Shown: positions 32,711-42,200, counted from the first letter of the stretch. The stretch: 64,000 nucleotides of DNA from Bradyrhizobium sp. JYMT SZCCT0180 (GCF_018130165.1 NZ_JAFCLZ010000011.1:124001-188000); one strand, 5' to 3'. Notes: generated from the sequence alone by a model not told the origin. Translations and numbers: made by a program.

Positions 32711-33982
32711 ATGATGATTAACCGTATTCTGACGATCAGCGCTGCCATTGCTGCCGCAATGGCAGGAACCTCGCTTGCCCAAGCACAGCAGGGCTATCCG
32801 CTGCCCCCAGGCTCCGTCTATTCGGCGGCTCCGGGACAGTATGTTCCCGGTGGTTATGGCGTCGATGAACGCCGCGGACCCGGCACGGCCGATTTCGATG
32901 ATTTGGAAGACGACGAGGCGCCGAACGCCCAGAGTTCGACCGCGCTGCCGCCGCCTGGCCCGGTGCTTTCGCCGAACGACCCGCGCTACGGCCGCCCGCT
33001 TTATAGCGACCGCGGCCCGCCGATGCCCACGGGCCCCGTCCTTTCGCCGGATGATCCGCGGTACGGCCGTCCCGCCGGCGCTCCGGTTTATTCGGACCGC
33101 GGCCAGCCGATGCCTACGGGCCCGATTCTTTCGCCAGATGATCCGCGTTACGGTCGGCCCGCCGGTCCGCCACCCGTGATCTATTCGGACCGTGGTGATG
33201 GTCGTCGCGTTCCCGGTGATGACCGCATGCGTCCGCCGGAAGCCGTCGGCGGCGGACCCGCCGTCACCGGCGCCTTGCAACCGCAGCAGCAACCCGCCGT
33301 CGGCGCTGACGGCAAGCCGTTGGTGCTGTCAGCGTTGCCGCCGGAAGAACAGCCGGAAGCCGCGCCCACGCAGCTTCCGCCGCATCTGCGCCGTCAGGAA
33401 GTTTCGTTCGCGACCAAGGAGCCCGCCGGCACGCTGGTCGTCGATACCCCGAACACCTACCTCTATTACGTGCTCGGCGGTGGCCGCGCGATCCGTTATG
33501 GCGTCCGTGTCGGCCGCGACGGTTTCACCTGGACCGGCGTGCAGAAGGTCAGCCGCAAGGCCGAGTGGCCGGATTGGCATCCGCCGTCCGAGATGATCGA
33601 GCGTCAGCCCTATCTGCCGCGCTTCATGGCCGGCGGCCCCGGCAATCCGATGGGTGCCCGCGCGATGTATCTGGGTTCGACCGTCTACCGCATCCACGGC
33701 ACCAACCAGCCGTCGACGATCGGCAAGTTCGTCTCGTCGGGCTGCATTGGCATGCTGAACGAGGACGTGTCCGACCTGTTCGAACGCGTCAAAGTCGGCA
33801 CCCGCGTCGTCGTGATGCCCGGTGGCCCGCCGCCCGGAACCGCGACCGCTTCGGCCGCACCTGCACAAGGCTTGCCGCCTGCAGCAGCTCAGGGTGCGCC
33901 GACTCAGGCGCAACTCGCCCCGGTTCCCGGCATGCAGCCGACCGTGGTGCCCCCGCTGCCCGCGCCGGTGACAGTGCGGTAA
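32711..33982 (+). CDS. Exported L,D-transpeptidase (YkuD) with internal tandem repeats
   Basis: A 423-residue envelope protein. A signal peptide (residues 1-25, ending SLAQAQQ) is followed by a disordered Pro/Gly region with three copies of a repeat of roughly 20-27 residues built on GPVLSPDDPRYGRP and YSDRG.PMPT (residues about 90-175). The catalytic YkuD domain (about 230-365) ends in STVYRIHGTNQP and GKFVSSGCIGMLNEDV with His and Cys. The tail is Pro/Ala rich. Probably makes 3-3 peptidoglycan links or anchors outer-membrane proteins. ATG 32711 and ATG 32714 are tandem. A strong terminator follows. Confidence 0.92.
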   Translation: MMINRILTISAAIAAAMAGTSLAQAQQGYPLPPGSVYSAAPGQYVPGGYGVDERRGPGTADFDDLEDDEAPNAQSSTALPPPGPVLSPNDPRYGRPLYSDRGPPMPTGPVLSPDDPRYGRPAGAPVYSDRGQPMPTGPILSPDDPRYGRPAGPPPVIYSDRGDGRRVPGDDRMRPPEAVGGGPAVTGALQPQQQPAVGADGKPLVLSALPPEEQPEAAPTQLPPHLRRQEVSFATKEPAGTLVVDTPNTYLYYVLGGGRAIRYGVRVGRDGFTWTGVQKVSRKAEWPDWHPPSEMIERQPYLPRFMAGGPGNPMGARAMYLGSTVYRIHGTNQPSTIGKFVSSGCIGMLNEDVSDLFERVKVGTRVVVMPGGPPPGTATASAAPAQGLPPAAAQGAPTQAQLAPVPGMQPTVVPPLPAPVTVR

Positions 33983-34004
33983 GCTTAGGCGTGACCGCTA
34001 TTGA

Positions 34005-34030
34005 AAAGGCCCGCACCGCGGGCCTTTTTT
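34005..34030 (+). terminator. Rho-independent terminator after the L,D-transpeptidase
   Basis: AAGGCCCGC (34007-34014) pairs with GCGGGCCTT (34018-34026) with a three-base loop, then TTTTTTATTT. Very strong. Confidence 0.92.
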
Positions 34031-34034
34031 ATTT

Positions 34035-34115
34035 GTCATTGCGAGGAGCGGAGCGACGAAACAATCCATTCTTTCTTGGCGGTGGGAGGGATTGCTTCGC
34101 TTCGCTCGCAATGAC
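34035..34115. repeat. Intergenic palindromic repeat, family B
   Basis: GTCATTGCGAGGAGCGGAGC at the left and GCTTCGCTCGCAATGAC at the right, with AAACAATCCATT and AGGGATTGCTTC inside. Follows directly on the terminator. The remaining 215 bases to the dehydrogenase stop hold only a small hairpin, CCCTTTG-TTTG-CAAAGGG near 34254-34271. Confidence 0.8.
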
Positions 34116-34330
34116 AGTTGTGCGTCGTTCAGCATCCTACATCAGGGAACGTCGCTTACGGATTGTCAGCAGATTGCGCGATGCTGAAAACGTGCCCCTG
34201 ATTTGCCCGACGTGTCAAAATGTTCTTGCGGGCTAAGCATCCATGCAGCGATCCCCTTTGTTTGCAAAGGGTTCCTTTCTTTGCATGGGGTTGTTTTCGA
34301 TATTTTTGATCGGGAGCGAGACCTGCGTCC

Positions 34331-35290
34331 TCAGGCCAACTTCCGCGGCGCCTCGCCTTTGAACCAGCCGTCGATGCCTTCGACCATCTGGCGGTAGTGG
34401 TTGCGAAAGCTGTCCTCGGTGACGTAGCCGAGATGCGGCGTCAGCACGAGGTTGTCGAGCTTGCGGAAGGGATGGTCGACCGGCAGCGGCTCGACCGAGA
34501 ACACGTCGATGCCGGCGCCCGCGATCTTTTTCTGTTGCAGCGCTTCCAGCAGCGCGCCTTCGTCGACGATCGGTCCTCGCGCCGTGTTGATGAGGTAGGC
34601 GGTCGGTTTCATGCGGGCGAGGTCTTCGCGTCCGACCAGCCCGCGTGAGCGCGGACCCAGCACCACATGCACGGTGATGATGTCTGATGTGGCGAACAGT
34701 TCCTCCTTGGTGGCGTAGCCGACACCGGCTTCCGCGCATTTCTCGGGCGTCAGGTTCGGACTCCAGGCGATCACGTTCATGCCGAAGGCCTGCGCCAGCT
34801 TTGAGACCTTGGTGCCGAGCTTGCCGAGGCCGATCACGCCGAGCGTGCGGCCCTCGATCTCCATGCCGACGAATTTCTGCAGTGGCTCGCCGGCATGCAT
34901 GCGCGCATTCTCGCGGCCGATATTGCGGGTCAATTCCAGGATCAGGCCCATGGTCAGCGGCGCGGTGGGATCGCGGCCCCATTGGGTGCCGCACAGCACG
35001 ACGCCCTGATCCTTGGCGGCTTCCATGTCGATCGCGGCGTTGCGCATGCCCGAGGTGATCATCAGTTTCAGCTTCGGCAGCGCCGCAAACAGGGCGCGAG
35101 GAAACGGCGTGCGCTCGCGCATCGCGCAGATGATCTCGAAATCCTTCAGCGCAGTGGCGGCGGTTTCGGCGGTCGCAAACGGCTGGTTGAAGACGGTGAC
35201 ATCGACCCGGTCGGCGATTTGGGACCAGTCCGCGACCTTCAGGGCCACATCGAGATAGTCGTCGAGGATTGCACAGCGCAGCCGCGTCAT
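34331..35290 (-). CDS. D-2-hydroxyacid dehydrogenase family protein
   Basis: A 319-residue NAD(H)-dependent dehydrogenase, related to phosphoglycerate, formate and hydroxypyruvate dehydrogenases. The NAD-binding signature is LGVIGLGKLGTKVSKLAQAFGMNV near residue 150; NTARGPIVDEGALLEAL and GAGIDVFSVEPL carry the catalytic Arg and Glu regions; TPHLGYVTEDS near 288 holds the catalytic His. Start codon ATG 35290. Length fits the family. Substrate not predictable; monocistronic. Confidence 0.9.
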   Translation of the reverse strand: MTRLRCAILDDYLDVALKVADWSQIADRVDVTVFNQPFATAETAATALKDFEIICAMRERTPFPRALFAALPKLKLMITSGMRNAAIDMEAAKDQGVVLCGTQWGRDPTAPLTMGLILELTRNIGRENARMHAGEPLQKFVGMEIEGRTLGVIGLGKLGTKVSKLAQAFGMNVIAWSPNLTPEKCAEAGVGYATKEELFATSDIITVHVVLGPRSRGLVGREDLARMKPTAYLINTARGPIVDEGALLEALQQKKIAGAGIDVFSVEPLPVDHPFRKLDNLVLTPHLGYVTEDSFRNHYRQMVEGIDGWFKGEAPRKLA

Positions 35291-35416
35291 TGGAAAGTCC
35301 GATCATGGCGAGGGTGACGGCGGAATCGGGCCGTCAGAGGAGATAGCCATGCTCGCGCGCAATCGACAGGCGCGCAAGCGGCCTGGAAGCAGGGCCAGGT
35401 CAAAATTCCGGGAAGC

Positions 35417-35608
35417 TCAGTTCGAGCGGGAGGGGTGCTTGGCCCGCCAGGCGGGGCCGGGGCCGCGCATATAGTGCAGTTCCGGACGGTAGGGGTTGAA
35501 GGCCTTGGCCACGAACTGGCGCCAGAAGTTGCGGAGTTCGGCGAGCGGCTTGGCAAGGCCGTGGCCGTGCGCCTGGGTGGAAAGGGATGCCGAACTGGTC
35601 GTCGCCAT
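35417..35608 (-). CDS. Small basic hypothetical protein (63 residues)
   Basis: MATTSSASLSTQAHGHGLAK starts a 63-residue protein with a central helix PLAELRNFWRQFVAKAFNPY and a basic tail RAKHPSRSN. The amphipathic W/F-rich helix could bind membrane. No good ribosome binding site is visible, so the start and the gene are moderately supported. It lies alone in the gap before ettA, where an overlapping longer minus-strand frame also exists and is less convincing. Confidence 0.5.
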   Translation of the reverse strand: MATTSSASLSTQAHGHGLAKPLAELRNFWRQFVAKAFNPYRPELHYMRGPGPAWRAKHPSRSN

Positions 35609-35871
35609 GACGAGGGTCTCTGGTTTGCCATTCGCGGTTTCGCCGCGGAGACGCCGTTTTTCGGCGCCTTGAACGACTTTTGGCCTGATTTATTAAAAGT
35701 TGGTTTCAATTGTCGTGATCCGGCGCACACATGCCCCCACATGGTGACCATCCCGTATTCATCCATAGTGAACGAACAGAAAACGCGTTCCCGCGGTTGC
35801 CCTTTGGGGGCCGCGCCGCTACATCAGCGGCAGCAAAATTTCCATAAATCCTCTGGTTTCAAGGGATCGCG

Positions 35872-37521
<1,650 letters not shown>

Positions 37522-37678
37522 GTTGTGGTTCGCGCCGAGATGACGAAGCCGTGTCGCAGGCGCTATTCTGCCTGCGCCAAATGGCCGCTAAACCCCGCTC
37601 GTCTGGAAGGTGCCATATCCGGCTATTAGATTGGCCGCGAATACCAGACGTAAGTCCTGCACAGAGAGATCCCCCACC

Positions 37679-38272
37679 ATGTCCATGACGCCGGAAACGC
37701 CGTTGCCGCCCCCGTCTCAGAGGAAGGCATTGCGTCCGATCCCGCTGCTGATCTTCTCCTCCCGCTGGCTGCAGCTGCCGCTTTATATCGGCCTGATCGT
37801 CGCGCAGGGCGTCTATGTGGTGCTGTTTCTGAAGGAGTTGTGGCACCTGTTCGCCCACGCCTTCGATTTCAGCGAGCAGCAGATCATGCTGGCGGTCCTC
37901 GGTCTGATCGACGTGGTGATGATCTCGAACCTGCTCGTGATGGTCATCGTCGGCGGCTACGAGACGTTCGTCTCCCGTCTCAATCTGGAAGGACATCCCG
38001 ACCAGCCGGAATGGCTCAGCCACGTCAACGCCAGCGTGCTCAAGATCAAGCTCGCGATGGCGATCATCGGCATCTCGTCGATCCATCTTTTGCGCACCTT
38101 CATCGAAGCCGGGAATCTCGCTTCGGGCAAGGGCACCTACACCGAAACCGGCGTGATGTGGCAGACCATCATCCATACGGTTTTCATTTTGTCGGCGATC
38201 GGCATTGCCTATGTCGACAAGCTGTCGAATGATTCCGCCGAAAATGCCAAACACGCCGCCGCTACGCATTGA
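37679..38272 (+). CDS. UPF0114 (YqhA-type) membrane protein
   Basis: A 197-residue inner-membrane protein of the UPF0114/TIGR00645 family with three to four hydrophobic helices (LYIGLIVAQGVYVVLFLK, IMLAVLGLIDVVMISNLLVMVIVGGYE, IKLAMAIIGISSIHLL, TIIHTVFILSAIGIAYVD). The middle segment DVVMISNLLVMVIVGGYETFVSRL is the family hallmark. Function unknown. ATG 37679; a second Met two codons later is possible. The transglycosylase gene follows after 31 bases. Confidence 0.92.
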   Translation: MSMTPETPLPPPSQRKALRPIPLLIFSSRWLQLPLYIGLIVAQGVYVVLFLKELWHLFAHAFDFSEQQIMLAVLGLIDVVMISNLLVMVIVGGYETFVSRLNLEGHPDQPEWLSHVNASVLKIKLAMAIIGISSIHLLRTFIEAGNLASGKGTYTETGVMWQTIIHTVFILSAIGIAYVDKLSNDSAENAKHAAATH

Positions 38273-38303
38273 CGGGCGGTATGTCGATCGAAGGGATTCG
38301 GTC

Positions 38304-39539
38304 TTGCGACAGAGCGCGATAGCGGCGGTTCTGATTTTGGCGGCGACGACGCTGGGAGCAACGCGCCCAGCCCACGCCGCCGACGCCGGCTTCACGCAGT
38401 TCATCGCCTCGCTGTGGCCGGAGGCGCAGGCCGCCGGTGTATCGCGCGCTACGTTTGACGCCGAGACCCGCGGCCTCGAGCCCGACTACAAATTGCCCGA
38501 CCTGATCCTGCCGGGACGGCCCGCCACCGGCGCGCCGTCGCAGGCCGAGTTCGTGCAGGTGCCGGCCGACTATGTGAAGGAGGCCTCGATCGCGCGGCTG
38601 GCGGCGGAGGGGCAGAAGCTGATGCAAAAGCATCGCACAGCGCTGAGCCAGATCGAGAGCCGCTTCGGCGTGCCCGCGACGGTCGTGCTCGCGATCTGGG
38701 GCCGCGAAACCGATTATGGCCGGTATCGATTGCCGTACGACACCGTGCGCGTGGTGGCGACGCAGGCCTATGTCGGCCGTCGCAAGGATCAGTACCGCGC
38801 CGAATTCATCCTGGCGCTGAAGATCCTCGGCGAGGGCGCGGTGACGCGCAAGGACATGCGCTCGTCCTGGGCCGGCGCCACCGGGCTCACGCAATTCCTG
38901 CCGGGCGAATATTACAAGCATGGCGTTGATTTCGATGGCGACGGCCGCATCGACATCTGGAATTCGGTACCTGACGCGCTCGCCTCCGCCGCCCAGCAGC
39001 TTGTCAACAAGGGCTGGCAGCCGGGCTTGCGCTGGGCCTATGAAGTGCGCGCGCCTGACAATGCCGACTGCACCATGGGCGTGCCCGAGGTGACGAAGCC
39101 GATCGGCGAATGGCTGCGCGCCGGCTTCGTGCCGGTGCGCGGACAAAAATTGAATGCGGCCGAGCAGGCCCAGCCGGCCTCGCTGCTGCAGCCCGAAGGC
39201 ATCTATGGTCCGGCGTTCCTGACCACCAAGAACTACTTCGTGATCAAGGAATATAACTTCTCCGATTTGTATGTGCTGTTCGTCGGCCATCTCGCCGACC
39301 GCATGGCGAACCCGTTGCCGTTCGCGACGCCGTGGTCGGCATCGACGCAATTGCGCAGCAAGGACGTCGAAGCCATGCAGCGTCACCTGACGCGGATCGG
39401 CCTCTACAAGGACAAGCTCGACGGCAAGGCCGGCATGCAGACCCGCGCGGCGCTGGGGGCGTATCAGAAATCCGCCGGATTGAAGGTCGATTGCTGGCCG
39501 AGCGAAGCGGTGCTGCGTTCGATCAGCTCGTCGCGTTGA
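38304..39539 (+). CDS. Lytic murein transglycosylase, MltB type, with peptidoglycan-binding domain
   Basis: A 411-residue exported enzyme that cleaves the glycan strand of peptidoglycan with 1,6-anhydro ring formation. Signal peptide residues 1-25 (AIAAVLILAATTLGATRPAHA). The catalytic domain spans about 30-320 with ILAIWGRETDYGRY-like AIWGRETDYGRYRL holding the catalytic Glu, and SWAGATGLTQFLPGEYYKHG and FDGDGRIDIWNSVPDALAS, hallmarks of MltB. A C-terminal PG_binding_1 domain (about 345-405) has MQRHLTRIGLYKDKLDGKAG. Start is TTG 38304 with AAGGGATT upstream; no nearby ATG in frame fits the signal peptide. Confidence 0.92.
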   Translation: MRQSAIAAVLILAATTLGATRPAHAADAGFTQFIASLWPEAQAAGVSRATFDAETRGLEPDYKLPDLILPGRPATGAPSQAEFVQVPADYVKEASIARLAAEGQKLMQKHRTALSQIESRFGVPATVVLAIWGRETDYGRYRLPYDTVRVVATQAYVGRRKDQYRAEFILALKILGEGAVTRKDMRSSWAGATGLTQFLPGEYYKHGVDFDGDGRIDIWNSVPDALASAAQQLVNKGWQPGLRWAYEVRAPDNADCTMGVPEVTKPIGEWLRAGFVPVRGQKLNAAEQAQPASLLQPEGIYGPAFLTTKNYFVIKEYNFSDLYVLFVGHLADRMANPLPFATPWSASTQLRSKDVEAMQRHLTRIGLYKDKLDGKAGMQTRAALGAYQKSAGLKVDCWPSEAVLRSISSSR

Positions 39540-39541
39540 CC

Positions 39542-39576
39542 GTAGCCCGGATATCGCTTCGCTCATCCGGGCTACC
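39542..39576. repeat. Short palindrome (TAGCCCGGAT type)
   Basis: TAGCCCGGAT (39543-39552) and ATCCGGGCTA (39565-39574) form a 10-bp inverted repeat with TCGCTTCGCT between. The same half occurs near 57052-57060 and 57539-57548. It doubles as a possible terminator of the transglycosylase gene. Confidence 0.7.
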
Positions 39577-39592
39577 GAAGCTGGAGGTGTCA

Positions 39593-39937
39593 ATGACCGC
39601 AGGCAACGCGTTCCTTGTCGATTTCTATCAGCAACTCCGGCGCGCGTGGTCGGTCGAGACCTCGCGCCACTGGCAGCGCGACAATCCGGCGTCGGGACAG
39701 TGCAGCGTTACGGCCCTCGTCGTTCATGATAAACTTGGCGGCGAGATATTGAAAACCGATGTCAATGGCGCCTGGCATTTCTACAATCGTATCGACGGAA
39801 GGCGCGTCGACTTTACGATAAGTCAGTTCGACAGCCCGATCGGTTACGACGATGTTCCAAGCAGCAGGGACGAGGCGCTTGGCGATTGCTCCCAGCGGCA
39901 ATACGCGTTGCTGCGAGAGCGGGTGGAAGGTGCCTAA
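39593..39937 (+). CDS. YunG-like protein
   Basis: A 114-residue protein similar in pattern to YunG of Bacillus. Key features: RRAWSVETSRHWQRDNPASGQCSVTALVVHD, with a buried-looking GQC, then GGEILKTDVNGAWHFYNRIDGRRVDFTISQF and the terminal alpha helix RQYALLRER. The ATG has GGAGGTG six bases upstream. The conserved Cys, His and Asp pattern hints at a papain-like or transglutaminase-like fold; this is inference and no activity is established. Confidence 0.8.
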   Translation: MTAGNAFLVDFYQQLRRAWSVETSRHWQRDNPASGQCSVTALVVHDKLGGEILKTDVNGAWHFYNRIDGRRVDFTISQFDSPIGYDDVPSSRDEALGDCSQRQYALLRERVEGA

Positions 39938-40067
39938 CGAAAGCCGGCGATCATGAGCGCAAACCAGGGCGGCGAAGCCCGCCGGTTCTCGCTCACTTGC
40001 GGATCGCGACATTGCCGCTGGCGGTTTGAACAGGACTGAATCTATCGGCCCCTTCAACCGAAACAAA

Positions 40068-40092
40068 AAGCCCGGCCGCAAGGGCCGGGCTT
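40068..40092 (-). terminator. Terminator of the small glycine-zipper gene
   Basis: AAGCCCGGCC (40068-40077) and GGCCGGGCTT (40083-40092) pair perfectly; read on the minus strand the stem is followed by TTTTTG. It is 36 bases past the 40129 stop. Confidence 0.88.
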
Positions 40093-40128
40093 CTGTAGTG
40101 AGGCGCGTTAGGCGCGCCGGTGGTCAGA

Positions 40129-40404
40129 TCAGTGGCAGACCTCGACGCGGCGGTAGGCCCAGCCGTAGCCGTCCCAGAAGCGCTCGCGAACCAGGCGGCA
40201 GGCCGGGGGGCCGTCTTCCACATACACCGGTCCGCCGTAAGCCGGGCGGCTGGAGGCGATCGCACCACCGATGATCGCGCCGCCGATCAGGCCGCCGACC
40301 ACGCCAGCTGCCACGCCACGCTGGGCGTTCGCGGGTGCCGGTGCCGCAGCGAGCGAACCGGCAATCGTTGCGGCCGCGACGAAGGCAGCAAATGTCTTCT
40401 TCAT
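40129..40404 (-). CDS. Exported small glycine-zipper protein, paralogue 1
   Basis: A 91-residue protein: signal peptide (KKTFAAFVAAATIAGSLAAA, cleavage after ANA), a glycine-zipper membrane-like segment GVVGGLIGGAIIGGAIASS, and a C-terminal domain ending ERFWDGYGWAYRRVEVCH with two Cys likely disulfide-bonded. AGGAGAG precedes the ATG by nine bases. Its neighbour 40691-41011 shares the same N-terminus, zipper and RFWDGYGW...VC ending, so they are a duplicated pair. Role unknown; envelope association is likely. Confidence 0.8.
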   Translation of the reverse strand: MKKTFAAFVAAATIAGSLAAAPAPANAQRGVAAGVVGGLIGGAIIGGAIASSRPAYGGPVYVEDGPPACRLVRERFWDGYGWAYRRVEVCH

Positions 40405-40575
40405 GTTGAGGGCTCTCCTGGAGATGGCGCCTGATCAGCCGACGCCGGGTTTAGGGTTAGGCACACACGCCGTACTCGAATTGGCCGCTTCGAAAAGAGC
40501 GCACAACGGTCAACCGAAAGTAAACGTGCGGGATTGATGGCCGAAAAAAGCGGTTTTTTCTGGCCTTGGAACGTC

Positions 40576-40681
40576 AAAGCCCCGGAGAACCATGCGGCTT
40601 TCCGGGGCTTTGCGTACGATTTAATGAAGGTGAACGGGTGTTCAGAGCATTTCGAGCCAGGGTTCTGATCCGATCAGAACC
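40576..40681. terminator. Two hairpins between the glycine-zipper paralogues
   Basis: AAAGCCCCGGA (40576-40586)/TCCGGGGCTTT (40601-40611) is an 11-bp stem. GGTTCTGATC (40661-40670)/GATCAGAACC (40672-40681) is a 10-bp stem ten bases past the second paralogue's stop, of the AGAGCG...GCTCT repeat type widespread in Rhizobiales. Either can terminate the minus-strand gene; the rest of this 286-base gap holds the promoter of the first paralogue. Confidence 0.65.
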
Positions 40682-40690
40682 GATAACGCT

Positions 40691-41011
40691 CTAGTCGCAA
40701 ACCCGGACGCTGCGGACGCGCCAGCCATAGCCGTCCCAGAAGCGCTGCTTCTGCCAGATGCAGTCCGGACCGTAGCCGGGTTCGGCAACATAGGCCGGGC
40801 CGCCGTAATAGCCTGGGGCCGGCGCATAATAGCCCGGACCACCGTAATAGCCGTGCTGCGAGGCGATTGCGCCGCCGACAATGGCGCCGCCGATCAATCC
40901 GGCCGCGACGCCGGCCGCTACGCCACGCTGCGCATGGGCGGGAGCTGGAACAGCCACCGCGGACACAGCCAAAGCGGTGACGGCAGTCAGCGCCATCAAT
41001 GTCTTCTTCAT
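40691..41011 (-). CDS. Exported small glycine-zipper protein, paralogue 2
   Basis: A 106-residue protein with signal peptide (KKTLMALTAVTALAVSAVAV, cleavage after AHA), zipper GVAAGLIGGAIVGGAIAS, a Tyr/Gly/Pro-rich insert (PGYYAPAPGYYGGP) absent from paralogue 1, and the same C-terminal QRFWDGYGWRVRSVRVCD with two Cys. ATG 41011 has AAAGGTGAGG upstream. Longer upstream starts lack signal features. The Tyr-rich insert suggests an outer-surface or wall-associated part. Confidence 0.8.
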   Translation of the reverse strand: MKKTLMALTAVTALAVSAVAVPAPAHAQRGVAAGVAAGLIGGAIVGGAIASQHGYYGGPGYYAPAPGYYGGPAYVAEPGYGPDCIWQKQRFWDGYGWRVRSVRVCD

Positions 41012-41198
41012 GGGCCTCACCTTTCTGATGGAGCAAAAGGACCGCGGGGAAAGCGGTCCGTCGCAGCGGAAAGTTCCATATTTTGCTGAAATGATCAATG
41101 AACGGGATCGCCTCATTTGGCGACGAAGGGGCGTGCGGTTGGGCTTCATTGCGGTGCAAAAGGCCCGCTTCCCAACCGCTTTTGAAGAGGATTCCGGG

Positions 41199-41597
41199 AT
41201 GAGCGGGATGCCAATATATCTGGTCGCACTCGGCGGCATGGCGGTGATGTTCTATTGGGCGATCGCCCGGACGTATAATATCAGCGCATGGCCCAGCGGC
41301 TCGTCGCGCGACAGCGACCGCTATCGCGACCGCAATGATGACAGCTATGGTTCCAGTAGCGGCGGCGGCAGCAGTGGCTCGAGCATCGCCAACCTGTTCA
41401 GCAGCGATAATTCCAGCTCGAACTGCTCGTCCGACAATTCCACTCCGACCGATAACTCCAGCTCCAACTGTTCGTCCGACAATTTCAGCTCGTCCGACGA
41501 CTCCAGCTCGTCGAGTGATTCCTCCAGCGATGATAGCGGGGGAGGCGACAGCGACAGCGGTAGTGACAGCGACAGCGGCGGTAGTAGCGATGATTGA
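41199..41597 (+). CDS. Ser/Asp-rich low-complexity membrane protein
   Basis: A 132-residue protein beginning MSGMPIYLVALGGMAVMFYW, one membrane helix, then about 110 residues dominated by Ser, Asp, Asn and Gly. A ten-residue unit (NSSSNCSSDN) occurs twice, then runs of SSD/DSS. It is highly acidic and unstructured, akin to SD-repeat regions of surface proteins. ATG 41199 has AGAGGA upstream. Lies upstream of the Irr-box-like sites and bfd; a metal- or calcium-binding polyanion is possible. No family recognised. Confidence 0.6.
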   Translation: MSGMPIYLVALGGMAVMFYWAIARTYNISAWPSGSSRDSDRYRDRNDDSYGSSSGGGSSGSSIANLFSSDNSSSNCSSDNSTPTDNSSSNCSSDNFSSSDDSSSSSDSSSDDSGGGDSDSGSDSDSGGSSDD

Positions 41598-41674
41598 TAG
41601 TGGTGAAGGTGGTGGTGATTAAGGTCACAGTGCCTGCGCGGGAAACCTGCGATTGTGCCTGTAAGACAAGGCTT

Positions 41675-41710
41675 TTTAGACTCGTTCCAAACTGACTTAG
41701 GCTCAGTTTG
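41675..41710 (+). promoter_or_regulatory. Irr-box-like site plus inverted repeat upstream of bfd
   Basis: TTTAGACTCGTTCCAAA (41675-41691) matches the 7-3-7 palindrome TTTAGAA-N3-TTCTAAA at 12 of 14 arm positions. It overlaps a perfect inverted repeat, CCAAACTGA (41687-41695) and TCAGTTTGG (41703-41711). Site for Irr, the iron-responsive Fur-family regulator; the second dyad is unexplained. Confidence 0.6.
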
Positions 41711-41801
41711 GAATTGCTTGAAAGTGTTGTTTTTCCTTTTGCATCGCGACCGCCGCTTCAATACGAAGTGGGTAAGGATCACCGAAGGGCCTGCCGACTT
41801 C

Positions 41802-42062
41802 ATGATTGTCTGTTCCTGTAACGTCCTCAGCGACCATGATGTCCGCAATGCCGTCAGTGCAGCTTCGGGTGTGACGCGCAATCCGAAGCAGGTTTATGGA
41901 TGCCTCGGCTGCAGCGCCGAGTGCGGCCGCTGCGCGCGTACCATCAAGGCCATCATCGACGAAGCGCTGGGTCCCTGCGCCAAGGCCTGCTGCTCGGGCT
42001 GCCCGCATAGTCATGCCGTGACCGAAGAGCAGGCCCACGAGTTCGCGCTCGCCGCCTCCTGA
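41802..42062 (+). CDS. bfd: Bacterioferritin-associated ferredoxin
   Basis: An 86-residue [2Fe-2S] protein that docks on bacterioferritin and reduces its core iron to release Fe2+. Cluster Cys are C4 and C6 (VCSCNVLSD) and a CGRC pair near 41-44, with extra Cys at 34 and 37 (GCLGCSAEC), a longer spacing than the classical C-x-C-x31-C-x2-C. The C-terminus has another Cys-rich turn (CAKACCSGCPHSH) that may bind an additional metal. An Irr-box-like palindrome lies upstream and bfr lies 139 bases downstream. ATG 41802. Confidence 0.85.
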   Translation: MIVCSCNVLSDHDVRNAVSAASGVTRNPKQVYGCLGCSAECGRCARTIKAIIDEALGPCAKACCSGCPHSHAVTEEQAHEFALAAS

Positions 42063-42131
42063 AAACCTCTCAAATCTGCGGCATAAGTCCGGTTCCCACC
42101 GCTTTTTTGCGGGAACCATTGCGCTTGCCTC

Positions 42132-42165
42132 CAAACTGATTTAGAAACGTTCTAAATACAGTTTC
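42132..42165 (+). promoter_or_regulatory. Perfect Irr-box (iron control element)-like site upstream of bfr
   Basis: TTTAGAAACGTTCTAAA (42140-42156) is a perfect 7-3-7 palindrome. It is embedded in a wider dyad, CCAAACTG (42132-42139) on the left and CAGTTTCGG on the right, so arms extend beyond the core. It is 45 bases before the bfr ATG, apt for repression when iron is low. Confidence 0.75.
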
Positions 42166-42200
42166 GGGCCGTTTTGGCCTTAAAACCACGGAGTGCACCA

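Noticed and set aside
34254..34271. CCCTTTG-TTTG-CAAAGGG as terminator of the dehydrogenase gene
   Set aside because: On the minus strand no T run follows; it may work on the plus strand only, where no gene precedes it closely.
38262..39593. Long minus-strand frame over the transglycosylase gene
   Set aside because: Shadow of a clear MltB-type gene with signal peptide and catalytic motif.
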